Shown here one piece after another: positions 18,409 to 26,884 of a stretch of 64,000 nt of DNA (its first letter is position 1; each line of letters begins with the position of its first letter). The translations under genes and the position numbers were made by a program. The DNA comes from Coprobacter secundus (GTDB lineage: Bacteria > Bacteroidota > Bacteroidia > Bacteroidales > Coprobacteraceae), in NCBI GenBank assembly GCA_000803105.1, contig JTDA01000008.1:62001-126000 (forward strand), in the 5' to 3' direction. The notes beneath the pieces are model-generated. The model made no database searches. It was not told the origin of the DNA and saw only the letters and a program-made list of their open reading frames with translations.

Positions 18409-18567
18409 TTAATTGATAATATAACTATTCAATTTTTCTGGCAGGCTACTCTCAAATGTATATGTCCGTGCAAATTGTTTAAGCTTTGTAAGAGTAAAGT
18501 TGTTCGGGGCCAAATTGGCGCTCAAAGTTTTTTTTGATATAATTCCGGGAGTAATTTTTTTATTCAT
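18409..18567 (-). CDS. Small basic protein of 52 residues downstream of the ECF sigma factor
   Basis: An open frame from ATG at 18567 to TAA at 18409 gives a 52-residue product, starting MNKKITPGIISKKTLSANLA and ending SSLPEKLNSYIIN. It is Lys-rich at the N-terminus, has no signal peptide or membrane segment, and has a helical middle (FTLTKLKQFARTYTF). It lies 80 bases downstream of the sigma-factor stop on the same strand. A perfect 13-base hairpin follows its stop, as expected for the end of a transcript. The amino-acid composition looks protein-like rather than random AT-rich translation. I know no function. A role linked to the sigma factor is only suggested by position. Confidence 0.6.
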   Translation of the reverse strand: MNKKITPGIISKKTLSANLAPNNFTLTKLKQFARTYTFESSLPEKLNSYIIN

Positions 18568-18647
18568 AGGCAAATTTTTAATTTTTTGTTATTGTTTACC
18601 TAAAAAACGCTCCCTGTATAATATTATTGTATATGGGCTGTCTTTTT

Positions 18648-19241
18648 TTACAATGTTAACACAATGTTGTTTTCTTCTGCCAAACGACGCATATTCAATA
18701 TGGCATAACGCATTCTGCCGAGTGCAGTATTTATACTTACATTCGTTGCATCAGCAATCTCTTTGAAGCTCATATTTTTGTAATAGCGCATGATGAGAAC
18801 CTCTTTTTGATTGTCAGGAAGTACGTTTATCAGTTTTCGAATATCAGCGTCGATTTGTTTTTTTATGATGCTGTCTTCAATAGTGCCTTCACTCAATTCT
18901 TTATTGTTGAATATATCTGCACTAAGTTCATCATTTGAGATTTGGTTTTCACTTTTTTCTTGACGATAATAGTCGATAATCAAATTATGAGCAATACGGG
19001 TTATCCATGCCGGAAATTTTCCATTTTCGGTATATTTTCCCTGGCGTATGGTCATAATAGCTTTCACAAAAGTTTCCTGAAAGATATCTTCTGTCAAGTC
19101 ACGGTTATGCACTATATAATAAATGTAAGAATATATTCTGTCTTTATGACGGTTTAGCAGAATATCGAAAGCTTCATTATTACCTTTTGCATATAAGCCA
19201 ACCAGTGTTTCATCTGATTGCGATAACAAATTATTATCCAT
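18648..19241 (-). CDS. ECF-type RNA polymerase sigma factor
   Basis: A 197-residue group 4 sigma factor. Region 2 covers residues ~20-95: FDILLNRHKDRIYSYIYYIVHNRDLTEDIFQETFVKAI with the core-binding DIFQETF motif, then the -10 recognition helix with FPAWITRIAHNLIIDYYR. Region 4 covers ~130-190: LPDNQKEVLIMRYYKNMSFKEIADATNVSINTALGRMRYAI is the -35-binding helix-turn-helix. No anti-sigma factor gene is adjacent, so it is not a SusC/D-type FecI/FecR pair. The only nearby small gene is the 52-residue frame downstream. Its leader lies in a 341-base divergent spacer shared with the nucleotidyltransferase. Confidence 0.93.
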   Translation of the reverse strand: MDNNLLSQSDETLVGLYAKGNNEAFDILLNRHKDRIYSYIYYIVHNRDLTEDIFQETFVKAIMTIRQGKYTENGKFPAWITRIAHNLIIDYYRQEKSENQISNDELSADIFNNKELSEGTIEDSIIKKQIDADIRKLINVLPDNQKEVLIMRYYKNMSFKEIADATNVSINTALGRMRYAILNMRRLAEENNIVLTL

Positions 19242-19527
19242 TACCTCTTGTTTTTGATTTAAGCGTAATGTTATATCCTATAGGCTTCTGAATTTTTATT
19301 GATTAATAAATAGAATAATTGTTCGTTGCAAATGAAATATATTTTTCTTAAATGAAAAAGGTTTGGGGCCTTTTTTTCTTATAAATTCTAATATTTAACC
19401 TTATTAACTAAATATTGTTAAGGCGGATATATTCATTTAACAAGTTACTTTTTTTCATTTCAAAATATGTAATTTAGTAGCGAAAATAATAATTAAATAA
19501 TAGTGTAAAATATACATTTATTTTTAA

Positions 19528-19535
19528 TACATTTG
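19528..19535 (+). promoter_or_regulatory. Candidate -7 box for the nucleotidyltransferase gene
   Basis: TACATTTG is a perfect match to the Bacteroidota -7 consensus TAnnTTTG, 47 bases before the ATG at 19583. A -33 TTG at the usual spacing is not obvious. The remaining divergent spacer is very AT-rich and holds no gene. Confidence 0.5.
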
Positions 19536-19582
19536 CAGTATTATAAAAATAACACAAACAATAATTACTTAAATTTTAAGAG

Positions 19583-20485
19583 ATGAAACCGACACTTTTT
19601 GTTTTGGCAGCCGGTATGGGCAGTCGTTATGGAGGTTTGAAGCAATTGGATGGCTTGGGCCCCAATGGGGAAACTATCATGGACTATTCTATCTTCGATG
19701 CAATTCGCGGAGGGTTTGGCAAGGTTGTTTTCGTAATCCGCAAGGATTTTGAGGATGATTTTAGGAGAATTATTTTAAGCAAGTATGAAAATCATATTCC
19801 TGTAGAGCTCGTATTCCAGTCATTAAATGATTTGCCGGAAGGTTTTGAATGTCCGGAAGGCAGGGTGAAGCCTTGGGGTACAAATCATGCTGTATTGATG
19901 GGTAAAGATGTTATAAAAGAGCCGTTTGCAGTTATCAATGCCGATGATTTTTATGGTCGTGATAGTTTTGCCGTTTTAGGTAAGGCATTGAGTGAGATGG
20001 AGGGCAAGAAGAATGATTACTGTATGGTCGGTTATCGTGTAGGAAATACTCTTTCAGAAAGTGGTTCGGTAGCTCGCGGGGTATGCGAAACAAATGCGGA
20101 GGGTTATTTGACAACGGTTGTAGAACGTACGGCGATAGAACGGATTGACGGTAAGGTGTCATTTAAGGATGAAAATGATCGGCTGGTGACTATTCCGGAT
20201 AATACGCCTGTGTCAATGAATATGTGGGGTTTTACTCCTGATTATTTTGCATATTCCGAAGAATACTTTAAAGAATTCTTAAAGGCAAATATGGAAAATT
20301 TGAAAGCGGAATACTTTATTCCTTTGATGGTGAATAAATTAATACACGAAGGTGTGGCCAAAGTCAAGGTTCTTGATACTACATCGAAATGGTTTGGTGT
20401 CACTTATGCTGCCGATCGCCAAGGTGTGGTAGATAAAATTCAGGCATTGGTTGATGCTGGAGAATATCCTGCTAAATTATTTTGA
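19583..20485 (+). CDS. Sugar-phosphate nucleotidyltransferase family protein
   Basis: A 300-residue nucleotidyltransferase. The N-terminal LFVLAAGMGSRYGGLKQLDGLGPNG is the GxGxR...K nucleotide-binding signature, FAVINADDFYG holds the metal-binding Asp, and the centre has VSMNMWGFTPDYF. These enzymes join a sugar 1-phosphate to a nucleotide, supplying activated sugars for glycans. The stretch between the signatures is typical of a Bacteroidota group whose substrate is not defined. It is a single-gene unit with its own -7 box upstream and a very strong terminator 34 bases past the stop. Confidence 0.85.
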   Translation: MKPTLFVLAAGMGSRYGGLKQLDGLGPNGETIMDYSIFDAIRGGFGKVVFVIRKDFEDDFRRIILSKYENHIPVELVFQSLNDLPEGFECPEGRVKPWGTNHAVLMGKDVIKEPFAVINADDFYGRDSFAVLGKALSEMEGKKNDYCMVGYRVGNTLSESGSVARGVCETNAEGYLTTVVERTAIERIDGKVSFKDENDRLVTIPDNTPVSMNMWGFTPDYFAYSEEYFKEFLKANMENLKAEYFIPLMVNKLIHEGVAKVKVLDTTSKWFGVTYAADRQGVVDKIQALVDAGEYPAKLF

Positions 20486-20519
20486 TTTTAGCCGGAAATA
20501 GAGTAAATGTATAGATAAT

Positions 20520-20565
20520 AAAAGAGGAGAGAAAATCCTATCGGGATTTTCTCTCCTCTTTTATT
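20520..20565. terminator. Strong rho-independent terminator
   Basis: The arms AAAAGAGGAGAGAAAATCC (20520-20538) and GGATTTTCTCTCCTCTTTT (20544-20562) are perfect 19-base complements around a 5-base loop. A-rich and T-rich flanks would let it work on both strands. Confidence 0.9.
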
Positions 20566-21160
20566 ATTCTTATTTGATAAATGGCAGTAATTGGGAATTA
20601 TATATGGATTATGAATAGACAAATTTTTTCGTTTATCCAATCAGCCCTAAAACAATATAGCGTGAGATTATCAGCGGGATGGGAAAGCGGGAACAATTTG
20701 ATATTCCCGATATTTCTTTATGTATAAAAGGGGAAGGTATAATTTCTAATAAAGAGATGTTACAAATTTTTTGCAAAGATATATTTTTACATGAATTATA
20801 CAATTATAAAAAATATATTTATACACCGACCTACGTTTATATGTTTTATAATGTACAGATTATTAACTATTTAGAGTAATGATAGTTAATTGAAAAAATT
20901 ATATTATTTATATATAATACAATCTCCCTGTTCTCTTCAGAATCGATTTGGTATATAAATATTAGATAAAATAATCCAAAGAGAGGATATTGTGTCTGAT
21001 ATATGATTGATAATCAGATAGATGATAGTTTGTAACATCTCTTTATTAGAGACATTACATCCAACAAATGTAATAAAGTTAGATTATACCAACATTTATT
21101 AATATTTGAAAAACGGAAAGTAAAGATTGATGCAATCTTGAATTATTCTTATTTCCTATA
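20566..21160. promoter_or_regulatory. 595-base leader of the fimbria-like operon, no supported gene
   Basis: Very AT-rich. A 66-codon frame at 20679-20879 has no features of a real protein. Near 21036-21080 there are two small hairpins in series, one with TCTCT/AGAGA arms and one with ATTACAT/ATGTAAT. AATATTTG at 21101-21108 is a near-consensus -7 box, 52 bases before the DUF3575 gene. No flanking inverted repeats typical of an invertible promoter were found. Confidence 0.4.
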
Positions 21161-22456
21161 ATGAGTTGCATAAATATAAATAGATACGGGAGAAAGAAGA
21201 TATTACTATTGGTGGTTAGTATATTTATGTTAGGGACTTTGTATGCAGAAAACCCTTTGGATTCTATCGTATCTTTTAGGGAAGCAGATTATCCAGATTA
21301 TGTTATTTCTTTACCGGAAAAAAGGATTGATTCTGTTTTTTATTATGCCAATACTTCTATTGTTCCTGTAATATTTAAAGTTAATAGATATCGCTTATTT
21401 AATAATGAGCAACTTGATAGTGTCGCGGGTGTCTTGTGCCAAATATTGCGGGATACGACGATGCGTTTGGCTTATGTTTGGATTGGAGGGAGTGCTTCGC
21501 CGGAAGGGCCTTCGAAATGGAATTATCAATTGGGGGATTATCGTTCACGGGCTCTTGCTGATTTTCTGCGTCAAAAGACAGGGATTCAAGAAGACAAGTT
21601 GAAAGTAAAGAATCTTTGGGAAGATTGGTATTCTTTTGAATCGGCGTTGAAAAATGGAGCGGAAATTCCTAATAAACAAGAAGTTTTGGATATCTTGGGA
21701 AAAGAAAGTGATAATGAACAGCGTAAAAAACGGATAAAGGGCCTTGATAATGGCCATACATGGCAGTGTATTGTTCGGGATATATTTCCTCCTTTTCGGA
21801 ATGCACGTATGGCTATTGTATGTCACGAAAGGCCGGAACTACTACCTTCCTTGCCGGTGGGGTTTGAACTTCAAGAATTTTGTTTGCCGGGATTGGCTCC
21901 ATTGGTTTTACCTCTGTATTCGCGGCCAGAACCTAAGGAATGGATAATTGCAGTTAAAACAAATTTGTTTTTTATAGCGGCATTGACATCTAATGTCGGG
22001 ATGGAAGTTAGCCCTTGGCCCCATTGGTCATTGGATATTCCTGTTTGGTACTCGCCCTATAATATCAATTCTGCTCGGAAACTGAGATTGCTGGCTGCTC
22101 AACCGGAGATACGTTGGTGGCCCAAACATGCGATGACGGGGCATTTCATAGGATTGCATACTCATATTGCAGGATTCAATGTTGCGATTAATGATCGTGT
22201 TCGTTATCAGGATCCTAATCACGCATTATGGGGACTGGGGGTCAGCTATGGTTATACAATCCATTTGGGTACAACGGGAAAATGGGCATTGGATTTTAAT
22301 ATAGGAGCCGGATTTGCAGAATATAGTTATGATGCTTACCGCAACTGGAAAAATGGGCCGAAATTTCATTCTGGGTCAGAGTGGTATTGGGGGATAACGA
22401 GAATGGGGATTTCTATATCTTATAGATGGTATAAACAGCGAAAAAGCAGGAGATGA
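21161..22456 (+). CDS. DUF3575 protein with OmpA-like N-terminal half (fimbrial locus)
   Basis: A 431-residue exported protein. A signal peptide (ILLLVVSIFMLGTLYA) is followed at ~60-190 by a region resembling OmpA-type peptidoglycan-associated domains (VIFKVNRYRLFNNEQLDSVAGVL, then GSASPEGPSKWNYQLGDYRSRALADFL). The C-terminal ~180 residues (VKTNLFFIAALTSNVGMEVSPWPHWSLDIPVWYSPYN...) match the DUF3575 outer-membrane-type domain. In Bacteroidales such proteins often precede FimB/Mfa2 and fimbrillin genes and may support pilus assembly at the outer membrane (known association). One base separates its stop from the next ATG. Function is inferred from neighbours. Confidence 0.82.
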   Translation: MSCININRYGRKKILLLVVSIFMLGTLYAENPLDSIVSFREADYPDYVISLPEKRIDSVFYYANTSIVPVIFKVNRYRLFNNEQLDSVAGVLCQILRDTTMRLAYVWIGGSASPEGPSKWNYQLGDYRSRALADFLRQKTGIQEDKLKVKNLWEDWYSFESALKNGAEIPNKQEVLDILGKESDNEQRKKRIKGLDNGHTWQCIVRDIFPPFRNARMAIVCHERPELLPSLPVGFELQEFCLPGLAPLVLPLYSRPEPKEWIIAVKTNLFFIAALTSNVGMEVSPWPHWSLDIPVWYSPYNINSARKLRLLAAQPEIRWWPKHAMTGHFIGLHTHIAGFNVAINDRVRYQDPNHALWGLGVSYGYTIHLGTTGKWALDFNIGAGFAEYSYDAYRNWKNGPKFHSGSEWYWGITRMGISISYRWYKQRKSRR

Positions 22457-22457
22457 T

Positions 22458-23540
22458 ATGAATATAAGGGGCCTGGTAATTATTGTGTCGTTGGTACTTG
22501 TGATGCTGGTGGGAGCGTGTGATGCTACCATTCATGAGTATCCCATGCCTGAGAGGTCTCTTGTCATCGTAAGACCTCATGTCGATAGGCAACCTCCTCT
22601 TTATTATAAAGAAGTGGTTTATGATGAGAAATGGAATTGTACGGTTCGTGACTTAGAAGAAACGGCCGCACAACCTTATGTTCCCGAAGAAGATTATGAG
22701 TTACGCATTATTTTGGATATTTATAGGGGAAAACCCGATAAAAGGAACGGGTATATTCAAAGTAGAGAGGAACGACGTATTGTCTTGACAGATAAGGATG
22801 CGCTTCCTCCGCAGGATACGGTACATTTTTATTTGTCTGACGGGGATTATTATGTATTGGGATGGGCAGATTATGTATATAAAGGCAATCCGGTGGATTG
22901 GCATTATCATACTGATGTACTGACTAATATCCGGACTGATATAAGTACTTTTCCTTCTAATACGCATCATTGCAGCTCGGCGGCAGGACAAGAGAAATTT
23001 GCCATTGATTTTGGATATTCAGAAAATGGTTATCCTGTATTGAATAACAATGTTATATCATCACGGATTGTTCCGGTAATGATGCAGCGTCCTATGGGGC
23101 GTTACAGGGTGGTGGCAACTGATTTTGAAGATTTTATACAGACAAGGGGATCTTTGGAGGGATTGACGGTGAAAGTTGTTTACAAGCAGTATGTCAGTAT
23201 CGGGTATAATGTAATGACGCAAGAACCGAACTTATTTATTACGACTTATAGTTTCAATATCGTTCCGGCACAAATAACATATGAGGGGAAAGAGCAAGCT
23301 TCGTTGTTTGGTGACTATTTGTTCACAAGTTATGGAAATGAAACGAATATACAAGCTGATTTCTATTTTTTTGATGCGTCTGGAAATGAAATCAGTCATT
23401 GTCAGAATATAAAGATTCCTTTGAAACGTAATCATGAGACGGTTGTAAAAGGATTCTTTCTTACTCGAGAGGTAGGAAAAGGTAATAACGTGGCTATTGA
23501 CGATAATTTTGAGGGAGAATATGTCGTAGGGATTGATTAG
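22458..23540 (+). CDS. FimB/Mfa2-like fimbrial anchor lipoprotein
   Basis: A 360-residue lipoprotein. The signal peptide MNIRGLVIIVSLVLVMLVGAC ends in a lipobox cysteine at residue 21. The rest is beta-rich with the two-domain transthyretin-like pattern of Bacteroidales Mfa2/FimB anchors: YELRIILDIYRG, then VHFYLSDGDYYVLGWADYV, where backbone strands are followed by a hydrophobic WADYV turn. Known relatives cap and anchor the pilus at the outer membrane. It is directly downstream of the DUF3575 gene and 58 bases upstream of the fimbrillin-like gene, with which it shares the phrases TYRFVVWADFV/YYVLGWADYV. I am confident of class, less of exact subfamily. Confidence 0.75.
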   Translation: MNIRGLVIIVSLVLVMLVGACDATIHEYPMPERSLVIVRPHVDRQPPLYYKEVVYDEKWNCTVRDLEETAAQPYVPEEDYELRIILDIYRGKPDKRNGYIQSREERRIVLTDKDALPPQDTVHFYLSDGDYYVLGWADYVYKGNPVDWHYHTDVLTNIRTDISTFPSNTHHCSSAAGQEKFAIDFGYSENGYPVLNNNVISSRIVPVMMQRPMGRYRVVATDFEDFIQTRGSLEGLTVKVVYKQYVSIGYNVMTQEPNLFITTYSFNIVPAQITYEGKEQASLFGDYLFTSYGNETNIQADFYFFDASGNEISHCQNIKIPLKRNHETVVKGFFLTREVGKGNNVAIDDNFEGEYVVGID

Positions 23541-23598
23541 GGGGTATTTCAATTTTGAAATGGATTCTGAATATATGGTTTAACAAAAATGTAATTGA

Positions 23599-25623
23599 AT
23601 GAAAAGAATTAGTAATTTGATGTGTGGATTATGCTTGTTATTTGCAGCATGCCAATCAGAGGATGCATTTATTGACAGTCCGGTGGCTTCGGGAGAAGGG
23701 AATGTCAATTTTATGGTTTCTGTTCCTGAAGTATTAGAGACAACACGGGCCACATTGGGTAAAAGCAGTAATAGCGCTCGCGGAGGAATTACCAATGTAG
23801 ATTTTACGAAGTATGATTTACGTTACCAGTTGGCCGTTTATAGAGTAGATGGGGAAGGTGAGTCCGTTACTTATACACAAGTAATCTCTCCACAAAGAAA
23901 AATTGTCGATAATTATCAGTCGGTGAATTATTCATTACGTCTGACGCCTAACCGTACTTATAGGTTTGTTGTTTGGGCAGATTTTGTAATGCAAGGTACA
24001 GATACAGATTTGCATTATGATACGGGTAGTTTTGAAAATATTACTTGTAAAGATGAGGTTGATGAGCAGCTGAATGATGAAAGCCGTGATGCGTATTTTA
24101 TTACAGAAGAGGTGGCTGTGGGTGCAGATGGCATAATGAAGGATTTCGTATTGAAACGCCCATTTGCCAAAATACGTATTGTTACTACAGACTGGAATAT
24201 CGGCAAATTAGAGATGCCGGACAACTTTAGAATATCATATTATGGCTGTAAGCGTTTTTCAAGTATTAATGTCTTGACAGGTATATCTGAAAGTGAAGAT
24301 TTAGGAGAGAATGGAAGTACATTGGTTTATTCCGGTTCTATTGATAAAGAAGAAAAAGAGTATGCTGATAATTATGATCAAGGTGAACATAATCGGACAT
24401 TGGTGGTAGACTATCTAATGGCCGATTTGAATGAACAGACTCCTATTCATTTTACTTTTGAGGCTTTGGATGGTGCAGTTCCGATCAGTTCTCATAATTT
24501 GAACACCGATATACCTATTCAGCGTAATTGGTTGACTACTGTAATAGGAAATATATTGACAACGGATGCTCAGTTTACAATCTCTATTGATGAAAATTTT
24601 GAAAATGATTGGATTGAAGGTGAGGAGTGGTGGAATACGGAAATTCTTACTCCAAAGGAACCTCGTTATGATGAGGCTACGAAAACTTACCGTATTTATA
24701 CAAAAGATGAGTTTGCATGGTTACCTGACCATATACTCGATATGGTTACTGAAGTGAATGATGCAGGGAATCGGGTATCGAAAGGTGTTACGATTCTTTT
24801 AGAAAATGATATAGATATGAGTGGGATAGAATGGAAACCTATATATACTTCTGGAGAGCCTACTTATACGGTAGATGGACAGGGACACGTATTGAGAAAT
24901 TTTTCAATGAATGGAAAATTTGGAGCAGTATATGAATATTCTGCATTAGGAGGGTTGATTAAGTTAAAGTATAACGCGTATACAGGAGTGTGGGGCAAGT
25001 TTGAAGGAGTCATGAAGAATTTGATATTTGAGAATATAACCATTAATGGCCTTGCTAATGATGAGGTGCACACTGATGTCGAGGGCAATCCGATAGATCA
25101 TAGTAAAGAATATGCTTATTTTGCAGGTTGCATAGGGTATACAGGTGCGAATTATAGTACTACTGCTCAGTTTGAGAATGTACATGCCAAACATATTCAT
25201 GTTAAAGCTTCTACAGGATTGACCACTCAGAATATTGGTGGCTTGATTGGCTGGATTGGTGTAGGCGGAGGCGCAACGTGGATGGATAATTGTTCTGTAA
25301 ATGATGTGCATTTGACCGGTTATCAGGCTGGGGGATTAGTCGGCCAGATTGTAGGCGGCCGTGGCATTGCCATTAAAAATTGCCTTGCGGAGAATGTATA
25401 TATTCGTATGAGAAGTAGGTCAGGAATATCTGGATTTGTCGGGCAATATAATGATGGAGCAGGCTCGAGAATAGAGAATTGCGTTTATCCGACCTATGTC
25501 GAATATTTGGATGATAAAGAGGGGGCTATTGCGGAATATGCTCCTGAGAATAATTTTTTTGGAAGATGTACCAAAAATGAAGATAAAATTGTTATAATAT
25601 CGTCAGAAGTTCCAGAACCGTAA
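23599..25623 (+). CDS. Fimbrillin-like lipoprotein (DUF6562-type) with GLUG-like C-terminal repeats
   Basis: A 674-residue lipoprotein with signal peptide MKRISNLMCGLCLLFAAC and a lipobox cysteine at residue 18. Residues ~30-320 form a fimbrillin-type beta domain related to the gene before it, including NRTYRFVVWADFVMQGTDTDLHYDTG and an ETTRA segment of the kind where Bacteroidales fimbrillins are cleaved. Residues ~370-660 look like a beta-helix with GLUG-like turns (GGLIGWIGVGG, AGGLVGQIVGG, SGISGFVGQ) and VDGQGHVLRNFSMNG. This suggests a long tip or stalk subunit with an adhesive solenoid. The operon ends with a terminator 5 bases later. Confidence 0.72.
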   Translation: MKRISNLMCGLCLLFAACQSEDAFIDSPVASGEGNVNFMVSVPEVLETTRATLGKSSNSARGGITNVDFTKYDLRYQLAVYRVDGEGESVTYTQVISPQRKIVDNYQSVNYSLRLTPNRTYRFVVWADFVMQGTDTDLHYDTGSFENITCKDEVDEQLNDESRDAYFITEEVAVGADGIMKDFVLKRPFAKIRIVTTDWNIGKLEMPDNFRISYYGCKRFSSINVLTGISESEDLGENGSTLVYSGSIDKEEKEYADNYDQGEHNRTLVVDYLMADLNEQTPIHFTFEALDGAVPISSHNLNTDIPIQRNWLTTVIGNILTTDAQFTISIDENFENDWIEGEEWWNTEILTPKEPRYDEATKTYRIYTKDEFAWLPDHILDMVTEVNDAGNRVSKGVTILLENDIDMSGIEWKPIYTSGEPTYTVDGQGHVLRNFSMNGKFGAVYEYSALGGLIKLKYNAYTGVWGKFEGVMKNLIFENITINGLANDEVHTDVEGNPIDHSKEYAYFAGCIGYTGANYSTTAQFENVHAKHIHVKASTGLTTQNIGGLIGWIGVGGGATWMDNCSVNDVHLTGYQAGGLVGQIVGGRGIAIKNCLAENVYIRMRSRSGISGFVGQYNDGAGSRIENCVYPTYVEYLDDKEGAIAEYAPENNFFGRCTKNEDKIVIISSEVPEP

Positions 25624-25627
25624 TTGT

Positions 25628-25675
25628 AAAATCTGTCCGAATTTATTGTCATTGATAAAATTCGGACAGATTTTT
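25628..25675 (+). terminator. Terminator of the fimbria-like operon
   Basis: AAATCTGTCCGAATTT and AAATTCGGACAGATTT are complementary arms, followed by TTATT, directly after the stop codon of the fimbrillin-like gene. Confidence 0.85.
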
Positions 25676-25747
25676 ATTACATGCATATAGAATATGTCTA
25701 TTTTTGTTTAAAGGAAAGGTATTGTAATTGTAAGAAGATTCCTGATT

Positions 25748-26647
25748 TTATATTTTTTGTTCGATATACTCGATAATAGCTTTTTCCTCTTCAGGATGAA
25801 ACCATCGGATGGTATCGTCTTTTTTGAACCATGTGATTTGTTTTTTTGCATACACTCTGGTATTTCGTTTTATTTTTTCTGTTGCTTGTTCGAGAGACCA
25901 TTCTCCGGAAAGGTATTTGAACATTTCTTTATACCCTACGGTATTGAGGGAATTATAGTCTTTGTAAGCATACACTCGGCGGGCTTCTTCTATAAGGCCT
26001 TTGGCAACCATTTCATCTACACGAGTATTTATACGCGAAAACAGTTCTTTGCGTTCTCGGATTAGTCCTATTTTTATGATATTGAAATTTCTTTCTTTTG
26101 CCTGATTGGTGCGCAATTCCGAATATGGCCGCCCTGTCATATAGCAGATTTCTAAAGCGTGAATGACCCTTTTGGGATTTTTCAAATCGACTTGTTCGTA
26201 ATATATGGGATCAAGCTTTTTTAGTTCACGGCATATGCAATCTAAACCTTCGGAGTTATATTTTTCTACGGTGTAATGTCGGATTTCGTCCGATATCGTT
26301 GGGATTTCATCTATTCCTTTACATACAGCGTCAATATACATCATAGACCCTCCACTCATGAGGATTACATTATGGGAAAGGAAAAGTTTATCCAGCAATT
26401 TTATAACATCTTCTTCATAGCGGGCAGCACTATAATATTCATGTAAATCTAATGTACCTACAAAATAGTGTTGTATACGTCCCATTTGTTCTTGTGTGGG
26501 TGCAGCTGTCCCGATTGTCAGTTCGCGATATAACTGACGGCTGTCTGATGAGAGAATAGGACTATGATAGTATTCGGCTAAACGGAGCGAAAGCTCTGTT
26601 TTACCGACTCCGGTAGGACCTAAAAGTACAACCAGTGTTTTGGACAT
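25748..26647 (-). CDS. miaA: tRNA dimethylallyltransferase
   Basis: A 299-residue MiaA that adds a dimethylallyl group to N6 of A37 in tRNAs reading UNN codons. The P-loop is LLGPTGVGKTELS (residues ~8-20), followed by SSDSRQLYRELTIGTAAP with the catalytic Asp/Ser region, GGSMMYIDAVCKG, KNPKRVIHALEICYMTGRPYSELR, and the C-terminal VARGLIEEAR-like VAKGLIEEARRV and YAKKQITWFKKD. The length is usual. It is downstream of pepT on the same strand but separated by a 237-base spacer with a long inverted-repeat element. Confidence 0.96.
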   Translation of the reverse strand: MSKTLVVLLGPTGVGKTELSLRLAEYYHSPILSSDSRQLYRELTIGTAAPTQEQMGRIQHYFVGTLDLHEYYSAARYEEDVIKLLDKLFLSHNVILMSGGSMMYIDAVCKGIDEIPTISDEIRHYTVEKYNSEGLDCICRELKKLDPIYYEQVDLKNPKRVIHALEICYMTGRPYSELRTNQAKERNFNIIKIGLIRERKELFSRINTRVDEMVAKGLIEEARRVYAYKDYNSLNTVGYKEMFKYLSGEWSLEQATEKIKRNTRVYAKKQITWFKKDDTIRWFHPEEEKAIIEYIEQKI

Positions 26648-26741
26648 GTAGTGTAAAGAGATGACTTGATTTATAATAGAAGGTAGCTCAGTTTATTTCG
26701 ATGACCTCAGATTCTAATATATGTACCTTCGGATAATTAAA

Positions 26742-26865
26742 AAAGATGTGTCGAAATTATTTACTGTTTATCTAACTAAAGTATTTTGTATCATGTAAAG
26801 TATGTTTTCACGATACAGAAGATTTTGATAGATTTTTAGAATAAAAATAATTTTGACACATCTTT
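26742..26865. repeat. 124-base inverted-repeat element between pepT and miaA
   Basis: Arms of 21 bases at 26742-26762 and 26845-26865 are complementary at 20 of 21 positions (AAAGATGTGTC...GACACATCTTT). They enclose 82 bases that hold an inner hairpin, TGTATCATG at 26787 with CACGATACA at 26809-26817, one mismatch. No coding frame fits. The form matches either a small non-autonomous transposable element (MITE) or a structured RNA. Clear target-site duplications are not seen. Confidence 0.5.
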
Positions 26866-26884
26866 AGTGGAATATAGGAAATTC

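Noticed and set aside
18343..18537. A 64-codon plus-strand frame next to the sigma factor
   Set aside because: It begins in the terminator hairpin and is antisense to the better-supported 52-residue frame.
20679..20879. A 66-codon frame in the leader of the fimbria-like operon
   Set aside because: Lies in very AT-rich DNA, with low-complexity Tyr/Ile/Lys composition and no ribosome-binding context.
20566..21160. Invertible promoter for the fimbria-like operon
   Set aside because: No pair of matching inverted repeats flanks the -7 box; only small local hairpins are seen.
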